Counted from the first letter of the stretch, positions 11,337-24,273 are shown. The stretch is DNA of 64,000 nt from Rhizopus arrhizus (GCA_024220505.1 JAKZZE010000010.1:1736001-1800000), one strand, 5' to 3'. Translations and numbers: made by a program. Notes: generated from the letters alone by a model not told the origin.

Positions 11337-13693
11337 TTATTTATTATTTAAGAAATAAAAATTATTATAATCAAGCCGTGTGGATAACGACCGCAAGTCT
11401 TCGTCATGGTATGATTTCAACATGTCTAAAAATTGTAATACTTGCATGGTGAATGCACCTTCAATGTCTTCATGATCGCGTCTAATCTTATTTAGTGACT
11501 CGCCCTCTTCACTTGTGTTAGCATCGTCACTTTGTCTGGCTGCTTCTTGGCACGCGTGCTCATACAAGCGATCCAGCATGATTTTATATTGCAATATGCA
11601 ATCAAAAATCTCATTCAATCTCTCGGCGAGCATCTTCTCTTTGAGTCCGCTAAGGAAACCTTTTTCGGTGATTTCATTTAAATAGTTTGTATGCGATTCA
11701 ATGATAGAATCCAAATCAATGCAGCGATGTTCGATATCATTCTCTAGCTTCTCCCAAGAGCACTCCAACACTTCAAATAGCACATAATGCTGTAGTTGGT
11801 ATATAAAGTGAATCATTCTCTGTATCGTCATCTGCGCCTGATGAAGATCCTGCGACACATCTGGAAGCTGAGAAAATTCGCGACTGACTTTTCCCCACTG
11901 TCTCCATGAGGCTGACAGGGTATACTCCACCCGTTTGAGTCGCCAGAGAAAATTGAATACTTGAAGATAGCGTACCATTGCGCTCGGATTGATGACAGTA
12001 TTGATGGGGGCATCGACGTGGTAATCCAGCGTGAATACGTCCCATCCTAAATCATTCTTTTGGATCTCGAGTAATCGGACGTCCAGACGATTCAGAATCT
12101 CAGGCTCATCGTATTGAGCGTTGGAGGATCGAATGGTGGTCTCCAAGACACCGGTCAGATTATGACGAAATAGTGTAGTGGCAGGTTTGTCGAGCTTGAC
12201 TCTATTGAACTGTATAAGCAACGAGAGATCAACACAACCTCCCTTCTTAATTACCCTAATACATCCATCAAGTATTGAATAAAATCCCCTTGTCCAAGCA
12301 GTAAGTATCTTTTAAGAGCACGTAAATGATCCATCAGTTTATATTTAATCTTTAACAAGTCCAAGAGAGATTTGCTTGTGTCCAAATAGATGGTATCAAT
12401 AGCCCTTTCAACCGCCTGTATTTCACCATATTTGAATTTATCCCTTGTGTGGGTAGGTATGTCATATTGGTCCATACTGTCATGGCAGCTATAACGAATG
12501 AAATTCAGAGATTTGCCAATCGAAAAAATCTTTTGTGCCAACTCTTTGGAAAGAAATGAAGGTAGCATGTTTTCACGTATTGAATATTTGTGTTGCCAAA
12601 GGACTTCTTCAGATACTGCGAAATCACAAGCAACAAAGAATTCCTCATAAGGATCATCCAGTTCACCTTCATATACCCACCGCTGCAGCATATCATAAAA
12701 CGGCTTGGATACTACCTGCAGCATGTTTGTAATAAACCCTTTAATGAAGGGATCTCCATGCTTGGTATAATTATGCAAAGCGCTCACCAATCCCCCACCT
12801 TTTTGGCCTATGACATACAATAGGTACATGTTTACAAAGTCATGCAACTACACACATACCTTGACAAGCGTCTACAAGTATACTTATCAACTTCATCTTA
12901 CTGTTGGCATCTTCCATCCACACCAGCAGTCTTTTGAGTGTCAAACTCTGTTCATTCATGACCGGGTTCCGCTGAACAAGTTGCTTTTCAACTTGCGCCT
13001 CAATGATGGCAATCAATTTGTAGTAGGCCGTCAGCTCATCCTGAATAGCCGCACAAAGCGACTGACCGACCAATCCGATACTGCTCGAATCAATGTTTTC
13101 CTCTACAAATTTTCGAACGCGGCCATAGAGCCAACCGGTCTCTGTCAATCGATAGACGAGTTGCTCTGTTGGGTTTGATAGATGAAGAAACTGTTTATCA
13201 ATAAAGTATTCATCTGTAGATGGATCCGCCTTGATATATTGTCCGTTGATCCCTTGAAAGACAAAGACGAGATCACGTAATATATCCGATTCTGACACTA
13301 TATATTTTCTGTTAGTTGATGCCCAGCCTCTGCATTGCTCTATTTACCATTTCTTTTGTACGCTGCCTTCACTTTGGCAAGTTGTATCGCGGGTGGATCG
13401 GTCGTGTCGCTAAAATTGAAAGTTAGCCTTTTTCTTTGCATATCTTGAGAGATTGTTTACATGCATTTCATAATGTTTAAATGGTCGTAAATGGTCCATG
13501 TCTTGTTCAATATTAGGTAGTCCAGAGGTATGGATAGATATCGGACTTTGAGTACCCGACTATTAAAAGAAAGTTAGATTGCTCCCCTTTTCAGATAACA
13601 ATAAAAGAGAGCATTACAGTCTTTGTTGATTCTCTCTGCTGATTTTCTGGTGGTAAATTGTTTAATAATAGAATCAAGTAGAGAACAGACCAT
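11337..13693 (-). CDS. gamma-tubulin complex component 3 (Spc98/GCP3 family)
   Basis: Component of the gamma-tubulin ring complex that nucleates microtubules. The N-terminal GRIP1 region reads SESDILRDLVFVFQGINGQ, LVGQSLCAAIQDEL and LTLKRLLVWMEDANSKM. A second exon carries LVSALHNYTKHGDPFIKGF and RWVYEGELDDPYEEFFV. The GRIP2 part has RYLLLGQGDFIQYLMD, PATTLFRHNLTGVLETTI, LDYHVDAPINTV and FEVLECSWEKLE. These motifs match GCP3 rather than GCP2. Upstream exons near 13310-13690 are less certain. The plausible start MVCSLLDSIIKQF reaches the downstream frame RVLKVRYLSIPLDYL only if one base is missing near 13655, or if an unusual GTCTGT intron is used. Confidence 0.92.
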
Positions 13694-13710
13694 CTTTTTT
13701 CTAACCGTCT

Positions 13711-13750
13711 CTATGTAGAGTATACATAATTATGAGTGTTCCACTGAAAT

Positions 13751-13787
<37 letters not shown>

Positions 13788-14249
13788 TTACTGAGGAAGA
13801 TAATTTATTATGCAAGTGTGCAAACTGAAATGCCTTTTCTGAAGTTTGTGTATCCTGCTTTACTGTAGCCAAGTAAATTAGCAAATAGAAAAAAAAAACA
13901 AAAAGAATTCAAACATATTATTTTACAATGGTCATAAATGCTCTTAACAATACTATCCTCATCTGGTATAATAGACGGTTCCTTTTGACTATATAAAGTG
14001 AAACAGTTGGCATTAGATCAATAAAGCATTTATAAAAAGAAAGAACCTTGCAAGTATCTGATTGTATTTTTCCAATAGATCCTGCTGCTGTTTTACAGCT
14101 TCTTCGGGATCCAGATGTTCAAAGAGATCAAAACGATCCAAGAGCTTAGAAAGAGTTCGAGATAAATGAGTTGAATCTGATTTTGTGCTAAAAGTTGAAG
14201 CTAAAGAATTACGCGCTGTTCTTGAGCGAAGGATGGGTGAATAACTCAT
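13711..14249 (-). CDS. small predicted coiled-coil protein, unknown function
   Basis: The first exon (14249-14047) reads MSYSPILRSRTARNSLASTF, then LSKLLDRFDLFEHLDPEEAV and KQQQDLLEKYNQIL. A GTTCTT...TATAG intron leads to QKEPSIIPDEDSIVKSIYDH. A further intron (acceptor ...GGCTACAG) leads to KQDTQTSEKAFQFAHLHNKL. An intron containing the 32-base homopolymer may then give a short last exon ending near 13711. The helical C-terminal half suggests an assembly subunit, but I recognise no family. Frame is conserved across the splices; the last exon is the weakest part. Same strand as GCP3, ending just upstream of it. Confidence 0.45.
13753..13784. repeat. 32-base T homopolymer (A on the minus strand)
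   Basis: Uninterrupted T run on the + strand. In the predicted small minus-strand gene it would fall within the last intron, upstream of a TTATTTCAG acceptor. Confidence 0.95.
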
Positions 14250-14381
14250 TTTTTAAAAAAAAAAGAGTTGAAGAGGAAAAAAAAAATGTTTATTATTAAA
14301 TTTGGGTTAAAATAAAGAAATAAAGGGGGATTGAGACGGGAATAGTGTACATGACATCAATAATAATAATAACAAAAAAAT

Positions 14382-16032
14382 TTAATATACGCCTTTGATC
14401 TGTTTATCAGCGATTTCTCTTGGAGGAAGTTCACCTGATAATTCTTCGAGAGTCTTTCCTTTAGTTTCAGGGATCAAGAAGGATGAAAAGATACCGGTCA
14501 TCATGAAGAAAGCAAAAAGTTCAAGCAAGTGATCTATCCACTTGTTCGAACCACCGATATCCTTCAAGAGACCAAAACCGACTTGAGCAACAATCGAGCC
14601 AACCTTACCAGAGGCAGCGGAAATGCCATGAGCAGTAGATCTGTAACGGGTAGGGAAACATTCACCAGGAACGATAAAGGTAGTTGTGTTTGGACCGAAA
14701 TTGAAAAAGATTTGAGTGATTGTGTAGAGAACGATAAAGAGTGCATTCGAGGTTTCGAGGATCTTGTTATAACCAAAACCGAGGATGACAAACATGATGG
14801 TCAACATGGTAAAGCCCATGATTTGGATCGTCTTACGACCCAACTTATCGATGGTGAAGACAGAGATCCAATAACCAGGAACGGAACCAAGCAAGTTGAT
14901 AATCACATTTCCCACACAGACACGAAAGACAGCAGTATAAGGATCAGACGAACCACCAAAGCCAATGTTGGACAAGATGATCGAGTTATTCAAACCGAGA
15001 CCATACCAGGCAATGTCAAGAGCGAACCAAGAATAAGCAGCGCCAAAGAGGACCTTGCCATTTTCCCATTTACCAAAATGACTACAGAAATCAGACCAGG
15101 AAGCCTTGGGAGAGGCCTCATCACGCGTGACGGCAATGTTATCTGTATAGTCACCAGCCGAAGCACCTCTTTCGATGAATGCCTTTGCATCCCGAATGCC
15201 CTTTTCCACCTTTTGCTCAACATCGATCGTGAAACGAGGTGTTTCGGGAATCGTCAGACGATAATAAAGCGCACACATACCAGGCACAGCACCCAGACCG
15301 ATGACGATACGCCAGACATAGTCCAACTTGGTCTGGTCCGCCTTGATGGCGCTCTGGAAAGCTGCGGTGACAATCAGGCCGACAAGACCTGCTGTGACTT
15401 GACCGAAACCTTGCATGGCAAAGACAGCGGCCATCATGGCACCACGACGTTTTGTAGTGGCAAATTCAGAGGTGATGACAGAGGACAGAGGGTAATCACC
15501 ACCGATACCGATACCGACAATGATTCGCCAAAAGGTAATCACGCCCCAAAAGGAAGCAGCAGGACCATTGCCTGCTAATGATTGACCGACTGTTCCGATA
15601 ATGATAATCATCAGTTCAACACCGTACATTCTCTTTCTGCCCACACGATCTGCTAAATAACCAAACAAGAGTTGACCGATCACGGTACCGACCGAACAAG
15701 ATACTTTGATGGCTGTATCCACATTATAAGGCGTCTTGTTACCATTGGCTTGAAAGTAAACATAACCAATCATAGTAGATACTAAGTTGATAGCAAAGAT
15801 ATCATAAGCATCTGTAAAGAAACCAATACCGGAAACAATACAAGCACGGATATGAAACCATCCAAATTTTGCATTGTCAATCTAATTGAATTTTAATGAA
15901 TTGAATTCAATTTTATAATTGTACCTCATCTAAAGCAGCACGACGACGTTCGAGAGCTTCTAAAGCGAGTTGATCGTGATTGATTCCTTCATCGATTTGA
16001 ATCGTTTTATGTTCTTCTGTACTAAGTGACAT
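14382..16032 (-). CDS. PHO84: high-affinity inorganic phosphate/H+ symporter, PHO84 type (MFS, PHS family)
   Basis: Plasma-membrane phosphate uptake transporter. Two exons (16032-15925 and 15881-14382) give 535 aa. The N-terminal cytosolic segment MSLSTEEHKTIQIDEG precedes FGWFHIRACIVSGIGFFTDAYD, typical of PHO84. The sugar-transporter motif GYLADRVGRKRMYG, the PHS signature GIGIGGDYPLSSVITSEFA and, in the second half, FGPNTTTFIVPGECFPTRYRSTAHG are all intact. It ends with ETKGKTLEELSGE. Twelve transmembrane helices fit the hydrophobic pattern. The single 43-nt intron lies right after the hydrophilic N-terminus. The long upstream region may carry phosphate-responsive control. Confidence 0.96.
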
Positions 16033-17155
16033 GATAAGAAGAATAAAGAAGAGAGGAATGATAGATTGACAGAGGTTATGAATTTATATTATTTCACTAG
16101 AGTACAACAGAATGACTTGACCATGTAGCCAATCGATTTAAACATGTGGATCAATTGATTCTAACCCAAATTAGACTAAAATAAAAGAATCAAAGCGTAA
16201 CATCAAGTTGTACAAATAAAAAAGGGTTCATGTTTCATCCAATCAAACTTACCTAGAAATCCACGCTCAAAGTATCTTGTCAAGCAATTGACCTTCAAGG
16301 GTTTTCGTTCAATCAACTGATTTATTTATAAAAAAAAGTGGACAATGAAAAATAGTAAAGTTTGGAAAAATGTCAAAAAAAAGGTCCTTTAATGTACAAA
16401 TTAAGAAAAGGGAAATTGGACTAATTTGGTCAAAAAAACCCCCTTTTTTTTTTTAATTCTTTGGTAAAGAAAACAAGTGATAAGCAGTGATCACTTGCAA
16501 AAAAAAAAATAAAAATAAAAATACAACGTGTTTTATTTCTTCATTTTTATCTTCCTGTAAGACTCTATGCATCACCACACATGGAGTGATTTTATGAATG
16601 ATGCTTATTTCTTGATCACAAATATAATTCAATCACCGTCAAAAACTGTAACCTGCCTTGTACTTACTTTATTCAGAAGGATCTTGTTCTATTCACTTTT
16701 TATCCAACTTTGATAATTCCATTTCTCATTTTATAAGCAAGAGTGAGAGAGAACAGGTCATTTTTGTTGAGAATCAAAGTTTTCTTTCATGAATCTTGCA
16801 GTAGAAGCCTTTCAAAAGATCACGATTCAAAGCTTGTTTGATCTCTCCACTGACTGCTTTTATTGATGATTAAGTACAAGAATTGATAAACAAACGAATA
16901 TTTCAAGAGAAAAGTCAAATGGAATATATCAATAACTTCCATTCCTTCCTGATCTGACTGACAATAAAAAGAAAGGTGCAATGTGACATTGGATAGAGTT
17001 GTCTGACAAAAGAGTTTTGATAAGCCTTTTTATTGTAAAGAAAAAGGAATGATTTATAATGAAAGGAGATGAATGAAATGAAAGGATAAGAATTAAACTT
17101 TTTTTTTTAAAAAAAAAAAAGATGTACAAAAAGTGAAATGAGTTGATACAGTGAA
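16033..17155 (-). promoter_or_regulatory. upstream region of PHO84
   Basis: About 1.1 kb between PHO84 and the C2H2 gene on the same strand; no gene seen. A CACGTT element (minus strand, 16525-16530) matches the lower-affinity Pho4-type bHLH site about 495 bp before the PHO84 start. This is one hexamer and could be chance. Homopolymer A/T stretches are common. Confidence 0.3.
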
Positions 17156-17989
17156 TCAGGGACGAGACGGATTAGGTTCAATATAAACCGCTTGAGCCAG
17201 ACCCTGAAAAGAATCAATGATGACTGGTTTTTGTTGAAATAAACCAAATCCTTGAAGGGCCTCAAATTCATCTTGTGTCAGCCAAAGTTCTCTTAATAAT
17301 GCAGGGGGTGGTGTCTGCTGTAGCTGCTGAAGTTGCTGTAGCTGCTGAAGCTGCTGTGGTTGTAAATGCTGCAATTGTTGAAGTTGATGTAACTGCTGAA
17401 TGTGTTGTGGTTGCAGTTGGTGCAACTGTAGTGGCATTTCCCCTTGCTGCTTTTCTTGTTTTTGTCGGTGATACATTTCAAACACTTTTTGTCTTTCTGC
17501 TTCTGCTTCAGGATCAAGATCACTCGTAGGTAATTTACCGCGATGTGTTTGTGTATGCTGAATCATGTTATCAAACCGACTGAATGTCCTTTTACAACCA
17601 GGAATACAACATTTAAATGGTTTTTCTCCAGTGTGTTTACGGGTATGTCTCGCTAAATGTTCTGAACGAGTAAACACCATCTTACAATCACCGTAACCGG
17701 TACACTGAAAGAGCTTGGGTTCTTTAGAGCGCGTCCTCCTTGCTTTTAAAGAGGAAGCAGTCATAGAGGGTGTTACGGTCGTATCAGAGATGGAATCTAT
17801 AATTTTATCAGAGGTAACATCTACAGTTGTACTACAGTTGGAGGTTGTAATAGTTGTATCAAAAGATATGGACTTGTCAGAATTAGATGATGTGGTCATA
17901 TCTGAACTAAAAGGTGTCACTGTGTCAAAAGTAGAAGGTTGAATCGTTTTAGAGGTAGAACGTGTGATTCTCGTAAAAGTAGAAGGCAT
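17156..17989 (-). CDS. C2H2 zinc finger transcription factor (two fingers, Gln-rich C-terminus)
   Basis: Intronless, 277 aa. The N-terminal about 90 residues are Ser/Thr-rich. Two adjacent C2H2 fingers follow: [19 protein letters not shown]..., with C-x5-C-x12-H-x3-H, the canonical linker HTGEKPF, then [18 protein letters not shown]..., with C-x4-C-x12-H-x3-H. RSEHLARH and RFDNMIQH are typical recognition helices of the Msn2/Usv1-like fungal class that binds C/G-rich sites. A basic stretch [10 protein letters not shown] precedes the fingers. The C-terminal part is an L-Q repeat region ([16 protein letters not shown]) that may activate transcription. The exact regulon cannot be told from sequence. 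Confidence 0.88.
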   Translation of the reverse strand: MPSTFTRITRSTSKTIQPSTFDTVTPFSSDMTTSSNSDKSISFDTTITTSNCSTTVDVTSDKIIDSISDTTVTPSMTASSLKARRTRSKEPKLFQCTGYGDCKMVFTRSEHLARHTRKHTGEKPFKCCIPGCKRTFSRFDNMIQHTQTHRGKLPTSDLDPEAEAERQKVFEMYHRQKQEKQQGEMPLQLHQLQPQHIQQLHQLQQLQHLQPQQLQQLQQLQQLQQTPPPALLRELWLTQDEFEALQGFGLFQQKPVIIDSFQGLAQAVYIEPNPSRP

Positions 17990-20900
17990 TCTATTGCTGT
18001 TATTATTAATAAAAAAAAAAGGTGTAAAGAAAAAGAAAAAATAGGAGCCACGAAAAATTATTTAAATTTTTTTTTTATTTTATTTCTCTGTTGTCAGTAA
18101 AGTGGAGTTTGTAAAATAAAGTGAAAAATGAGATTAAAAGACGGTAAGACCTCAGGTACCTAAAACAAGTCAATTGAAATATTTTGTGGACGGTTTGAGA
18201 TTGAAAACGAGACAAGACTTTTTCTTTCCTTGTCAGTAACTACTTATCACAACGTATCATTGTGTTAGAGATCACTCGAATTATTAAATATAAACCAATC
18301 GTTTCATCCTCGCTTCCCTCAGGCCCCCTGGCATCTCGACTTTAAATCTGTTGGAAGGAGAGCCCCCCTTTTTGTCTCTTTATTTTCTTTATTGGTTTGT
18401 TTTGAAGAATAGGTTAAGAGGGCTTCAGTGTAGACTCTATTCGCGTTATACAGTCTGTCTTTTGCCCTCAATCATCAATTTATTCCAATCAAATAAAATT
18501 TTAACATTCTTCTGGTTGCTAAACGCGAGACATAGGATAAAGTAAACAATAATGAGTCTCCTTCTTTTCAAAGGTCCTCCTACTTCTCTTCAATATATGT
18601 ACGCTGTGGTAAATTCTTGTGTTAGAAGTTTCTTTTTTATTCTGGCTTCCGGGATGTTGCATAGAACACTCAGAAGGATCATTTTTCATTCAATACGCTA
18701 TGTTCATCTTACTGAATTCAGTTGTTTTATTTTAGCTTTTCAATTATTTTAATATATTCTTTCTGTATGCATTCATTTACCATACGCTTTTATCAATATT
18801 TTCTAAACACAATAGTCATCTATTATTCTGCCTTACAATGGCTACGTTCGTTTGTTTGTGTCAAAGGAAAAAAAAATAGATGAATATCAGTAAAATAAAA
18901 AAGTGGCTTTTGATTTCTTTGGAACTTGTTGATCCAATACACTTTTGAGCTTTTCACCGTGTAAAGTAGGGATATTCAAATTTAGTGCGCGAATCATGAT
19001 CAATATATATGTTAACACGATGAGTTCGATAGATGTTATATATTTGCTTTAACCTATTAGGCTTCACGTAATATTTGCTTTGATATTGACAGGATTACTC
19101 ATAGACGATCTTTTATTCAGAGTGAAATATAAAAGTGCAGTGGTGCTTATTAAGCTCTTTGATGACATGATCAGTGACGCAAACAGGATTGGTGAATAAA
19201 CTGTAATCGTATTCTAATACAAAAACAACTTAGTGTCTACATCGTTTGTCACATTAATAAACTTGACCTTGTCTCCTTAAAAAAAATGTATTTAATGGAC
19301 CCTCTTCCTTTCTTCACTCAATAAAAAGAATCATCGATTATCAAGTTTTTTTGTTACTCTATTTTCAACTTTGATCAACTACAAGCTACTCCAAACATCA
19401 TAGCAATAATAATACGCGAGATCCAAGTAAGCCTTGTGTTAAAAGGATATGTTATGAACGGATCGTAGTGGCCCTTTGCGCGAACCAGTTTTCAAGTGGT
19501 TCGAATTTTATGTAGATCCAGATGGAAATAGTCCTTCGTTGTCTGTTTCAAGGTGTGAGATTAAAAAAAGAAAAATAAACTGTTTTGCTGGAAATGGATT
19601 AGTCTCCAGAAAGTGAGGTAAATAAGAACGTAGCCAAGTAAATGATGACTTGCATACTATTAAAAACCATTGTTGTCAATAGCTGATGTTTGAAGGAATT
19701 AATTTTATCAATAAAATGGTCAAGTTTAGAAAAAGAAATATCAAATTAGCTAGAGAGCAACTATCTCAGCAATTTAAGATCATGATTGATTTTCTCTTTT
19801 ATACACTTGCCTTGATTGAAATAGATTGTTTATCCTTCATTTTCCCAGTAAACCATATAAATCAAACTAGATGTATATTAGGGGGTTTTTTTTGAAAGAG
19901 GAAGAAGGAAAGGCAATAAGTAGTTTTGCATATGCCATGGAGGAATATTCTACAGAGGCATCAGATGAAGCAGTGCTCTTTTTGCAAAAGAGTTTCAAGT
20001 CTAAGCCAGTTCAAATATAAACAAATACAAGAAATCCTCTGAAATTGATAATGGTTTTGATCTTTCGATGCCAAATAGACAAAGCATCTTTCATATATCG
20101 TTTTTAATGAGAAAATAACATGGATACAACAATAAAAAATTCATGTTTATATTTCAAAAGCAAACATGTTGAAATCAGAGGCGAGCTTCATGAACAAGTA
20201 TATTATGCCAATATTTTCAAGAGTGTTTTTACGTGATTTCGATGAAGTCATAATACATGCTATATAAATATCGACTTATTCTTTGCTTATTTATATATTC
20301 ATCATTTCGTTATTGCCATAAAAAGAAGCGACGCTTCAAGCAAAAGAAACACGACTTTATGCTGAAACTTAAAGATAGAAAAAGGGCAGCCACAGCAAGT
20401 ATCAATCAGAAGACAACTTCACAAAGCTTATGAAGCAGCAAAAATGGTCTGCTGACACTCGGTTGACTTTGAGTATCGCACACCCTGTTTTGTACAGTCC
20501 GCTTTGTGAAGGTACATTTCATCTTTGGATATAAAAGCCGAAACATGATTGTACTCAGAAGACTTAATACGAACTTTTTACCACAGGCTTTTGCTGCTCG
20601 ATGCCCAGGATGAGTTTGGTAGACGATAACATTTATATACTGGTAAAATGATTCTCTTTTGTTGAAGAGGTTACTGATGCCATGAACATCCCAAAGATCG
20701 TAGAGTCCCTTAGTGTAGTCAAAGTATGATCATAAATAATTACACACTATAATAAGCTCATAGTAACGTTGTGTACAGAAAAAATTTGGGTACCTGAAAA
20801 AGATGGTTCAAAACAGAAATAGAAGTGACAAGAAGCGTCAGAAAAAAAAAACTGTTAAGGCCTTCTTTTATCACAGAATTTAAAAAATAAAACTTGTTTA

Positions 20901-22287
20901 TTATGTTTAATGTCTGACTTGATATTACCAATTGACTGTGGCTGTCATGAATTAGGAGCTCTGTCTAGAGCTATATTTTGCAATCAAACTACAGTGTTGA
21001 TCCAAACTATGTATTACCCAATTGATGTATATACATTGTACATTGACCTCAAGATGGGATCTTATAACTGTCTATCTATCTTATTCTAAATTTGTATTTC
21101 AAAAAGGTATACAAATTCTTGATTTATTCTATACAACCTCTCTTTACTTTGTCAGCTATCAACATACCACATATTTGACATAATTAAAAGATTTAAAAAG
21201 TAATAAATAAATAAAAAAATATTAAATTTGTTCAAACCTACAAATCCCCTTGTTGCTTAATTGTTATGTGTCCTATTCGTAAGGTAAAGTACTACATTCA
21301 TTCCTAGATTTTTAGCTCTATCGTGCACCTGTGTATTATCAGCGTGCATTACTTCTTGTTTATCCCTTTAATATCGATGGGCGTGATACTATCCTTGTTC
21401 AGTGACCCCTGATCCTGACAGTGACATTATAACTGTATGTAATTAGCTTAGTTGACGTTGCTTCTTGAAAGTTAAACTTGGATGATAGCTGCAAATAGAT
21501 CACACATATCAATACAAAGATGTACTTCAAGTCACTGAAAACTACGATCGTTTTGTTTCATTTTAATAAGCAAAGAAACAGGACGACTTATCTGTAGCAA
21601 ATGCCTCCATAAAGTTAATCTTTTTTTATTATAATTGACAATATAAAACAAAAGCACACTGTATACATGATAGATGTTATTAAGTATAAGATGATTTAAT
21701 CATCTCAAACTCATTCAGAGCATAAACAATTTGCAAATTCTTTAATTATACATGACACCAAAGCCAACTACAAGGGATTTGTTTCATTAATTTGATAATA
21801 ATGGAATACAAATTATTCTAAATAAGATACCTTTGCATAAATTAAATACAAATGAATACATATTCACATCATTATAACTTTTATTAAATAACGCCATCAC
21901 TTTTGTTACAAGAATTTGAAACTAAATAAATGATCGATGGATGTCTCATAAAGTTATTAAGCAATACTTGAAAGAGATTCCTTGTGTATTGATAGCCATT
22001 CCTGCATTAAATAAATTACTTGAGCCTCTCTTAGCTACAGTCTGGTATTATTTTAGCTTATTCATCTTCATTTATTTTATCAAGTGCTTATCAGTGAGAT
22101 TTTTTTTCTTTTGTTTACAAGAAAACGTCTTGTAACCAACAAAGCGCGTTAAAATGAATGAGCTTAGCTCAGTAACAAAAGAAAAAAAAAAAAACTTAAA
22201 CAGCGACATTCTTTTTATTAAAGCGCGAAAACATAAAAAAGTCACCTATTTTTTTTTACATTTTTCTCTTTTAATTATTGTAAAAAC
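17990..22287. other. 4.3 kb gene-poor region
   Basis: I find no convincing coding region, tRNA or rRNA. Short frames near 18350-18750 and 19690-19890 have hydrophobic or random translations without splice support. A stretch near 20340-20620 shows slightly less AT-rich sequence and a gtacat...cacag intron-like segment, so it may be a decayed gene or element. A/T-rich sequence dominates 20880-22280. The last few hundred bases presumably hold the NELF-B promoter. Confidence 0.45.
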
Positions 22288-24252
22288 ATGTCAAAGAAAA
22301 TCTTGATTGGACCAGCAGAAGAAGATATTCGTGCTTTATTATCTCAATCAAGGGAGCCCTCAGAAGTGATAAAGACCATTCAAAAAGAATACGGCTTAGA
22401 TCTATTGGGTATTGAGCACATGTACCCACTTTTGGATTTTTGTGGTTATAGTCGCTTAGACATTCATAAAGCTTGTTTGAATGCCTTGAATGTAGAAACA
22501 GTCAAATATATTGAAAGCTCTTCATTTCAGCTTGAGCAGTAAGCAACTGACAATTGTTTCATTATAAAATGCTAATCATGAATAGATTCTATGATCTTTT
22601 TGATAAAACCTTTCCTTATATTCATATACCTTTGATGCAACCCATTCCGATGGCACTTTTAAAAAAATTTGAAAAACATGTGGGAGAAGACGTGATTGAA
22701 AAGTTAAAATCGGATATGAATGTGTTTGCCAACTGCCCTTTAAATATCAAACAACGCGTGTACAAACAAGACGAAGCTTTCTTTCAACAAAGCATGTTGC
22801 CTTTATTGAATAGTTATCATCACGATGAGACACTGCAAAAGTTGGCAATCAATTTAAAGCCAGATAGTTATCAGGAAGTTATTGAACAAAGGTACCTACA
22901 CTATACTGTGAGAATAAGAGGAGATTCTAATAGCTCATTAGGCGCACACATCCCATTGTATATAAATTTATGGAAGTCATCGGTGGGGATCCACAGATAT
23001 ATCTGATGTTTATGCAAATGGTTAGAATTGTATTTGAGACGACACCTTATCCTAGTTTGTGTTCTTTACGTATTGATGTTTTGATGAACTACCATGATTT
23101 AGGCTATGAAAAGGTAATGATGGTATATGTATTAAGAATAACTTTGTAACCCATTGAGGTAGACTCTTCAATTAGATAAATGCCACCAGTTGATCTGGTC
23201 CCTTGATACATGTGTACGCAACCAAAATATGGATGAATCAATTATTGTTAAAATCAAAGAGTGTTTTGATTTAGTAAAGAATGGTACACCACTTTATGCG
23301 TAAGAACACTGTCGATTTACAAAAGCCGTTTGAATAACATCATGTATAGTGACTTTGCTATGGTGCTTATGGATCCAATGATTTCCAACTTTTTAGCTTC
23401 GTGTATCGTAAAATGGTTAAGAAGCAGCGTTGATGATAACGCGCCTGATGATTTGGAGGAATTGATCAGTTACACAACCAAGTTATTAAATCTAGCGGAA
23501 CATGCACCCACTGCCGTTGCATTAAACACAAAAATACCAAAATTAGATAAAGAGATCAAGAATGTGCTATGGACTGTGTTGTGTGAGATTTTTGTGAATG
23601 AAGATGCGGATATGAAGATACAAATCAAGGAGTCAGACTTTAATGCTCTTCAAGGTATGCTTGTACGAAGCGACATTGCACGTAAAGTGTTTGTGCATTA
23701 TCTGATAGACCGTGTACAAGAACGCGATGTGGGTACGTTGCATCGATGCTTACCACTCATCATTCAGACCTGGCCATCACCCGACTTTGATGAAAGAGGG
23801 ATTGTTTATAGACAGACTTATATTAGTTTTATAAGAACCATGATTGAAATTGTCACGAAACGTAACTTGTATGAATTAATAGCAGACGTCAAATGGAGAC
23901 AAGTCATCATGGAAAACTTTTTATTAAAGGTGGTTGCGTGGGATGAAAAAATACATGAACAGTTGGTCTGGCTGTTGACAGATTATTTCACAGATCCAAA
24001 GTTGCTACTTAAACTTGGATCTCAATTTATTCTTATTTCAGAGTGGGCAGATGTCGTCGTTTCAAATGGCAAAGTGGACGAAAAGGTAAGCTTAGAAGCC
24101 GCGGTGATGATTTGCTAACATTATCACAGACCAGAAATCACCTTGTGGAAATGTACCTTCATCTTATTTCAAGAGCAAGAAATGTATTGAATGGTGAATT
24201 CACAATTAGTCCTCCAGCTGTTATTCGTTTCTGTACAAGTCATGTAGTTTAA
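22288..24252 (+). CDS. negative elongation factor B (NELF-B/COBRA1) homologue
   Basis: NELF-B is a helical scaffold of the NELF complex, which with DSIF holds RNA polymerase II in promoter-proximal pausing in animals. Six exons (22288-22538, 22586-22891, 22942-23113, 23163-23299, 23350-24085, 24130-24252) join in frame to 574 aa, close to the about 580 aa of the animal protein. Matching segments in order: LLDFCGYSRLDIHKACLNAL (animal LDLHGTPRLEFH), the run MPSLQPV-like IPLMQPIPMALLKKF, SLCSLRIDVLMNYHDLG, CHQLIWSLDTCVRN (animal CHKFTWCLDACIRE) and DFAMVLMDPMISNFLASCIV (animal DLSMILCDPFAINTLALSTV). Identity is modest but colinear over the whole length. Convergent with the RRF gene; the stops are 21 bp apart. 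Confidence 0.82.
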
Positions 24253-24273
24253 ATAAACCTTTTTTTTTTATTA

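Noticed and set aside
14529..15578. 349-aa plus-strand open frame opposite PHO84
   Set aside because: Low-complexity charged translation in the shadow of a clear transporter; no start context or splice support.
18351..18752. Two hydrophobic open frames of 64 and 66 aa
   Set aside because: Isolated, AT-driven Phe/Leu-rich translations with no splice continuation or similarity.
19460..19525. Possible tRNA (ggttcgaat T-loop-like sequence)
   Set aside because: Flanks give a partial acceptor pairing only; no proper D-arm or anticodon stem could be drawn.
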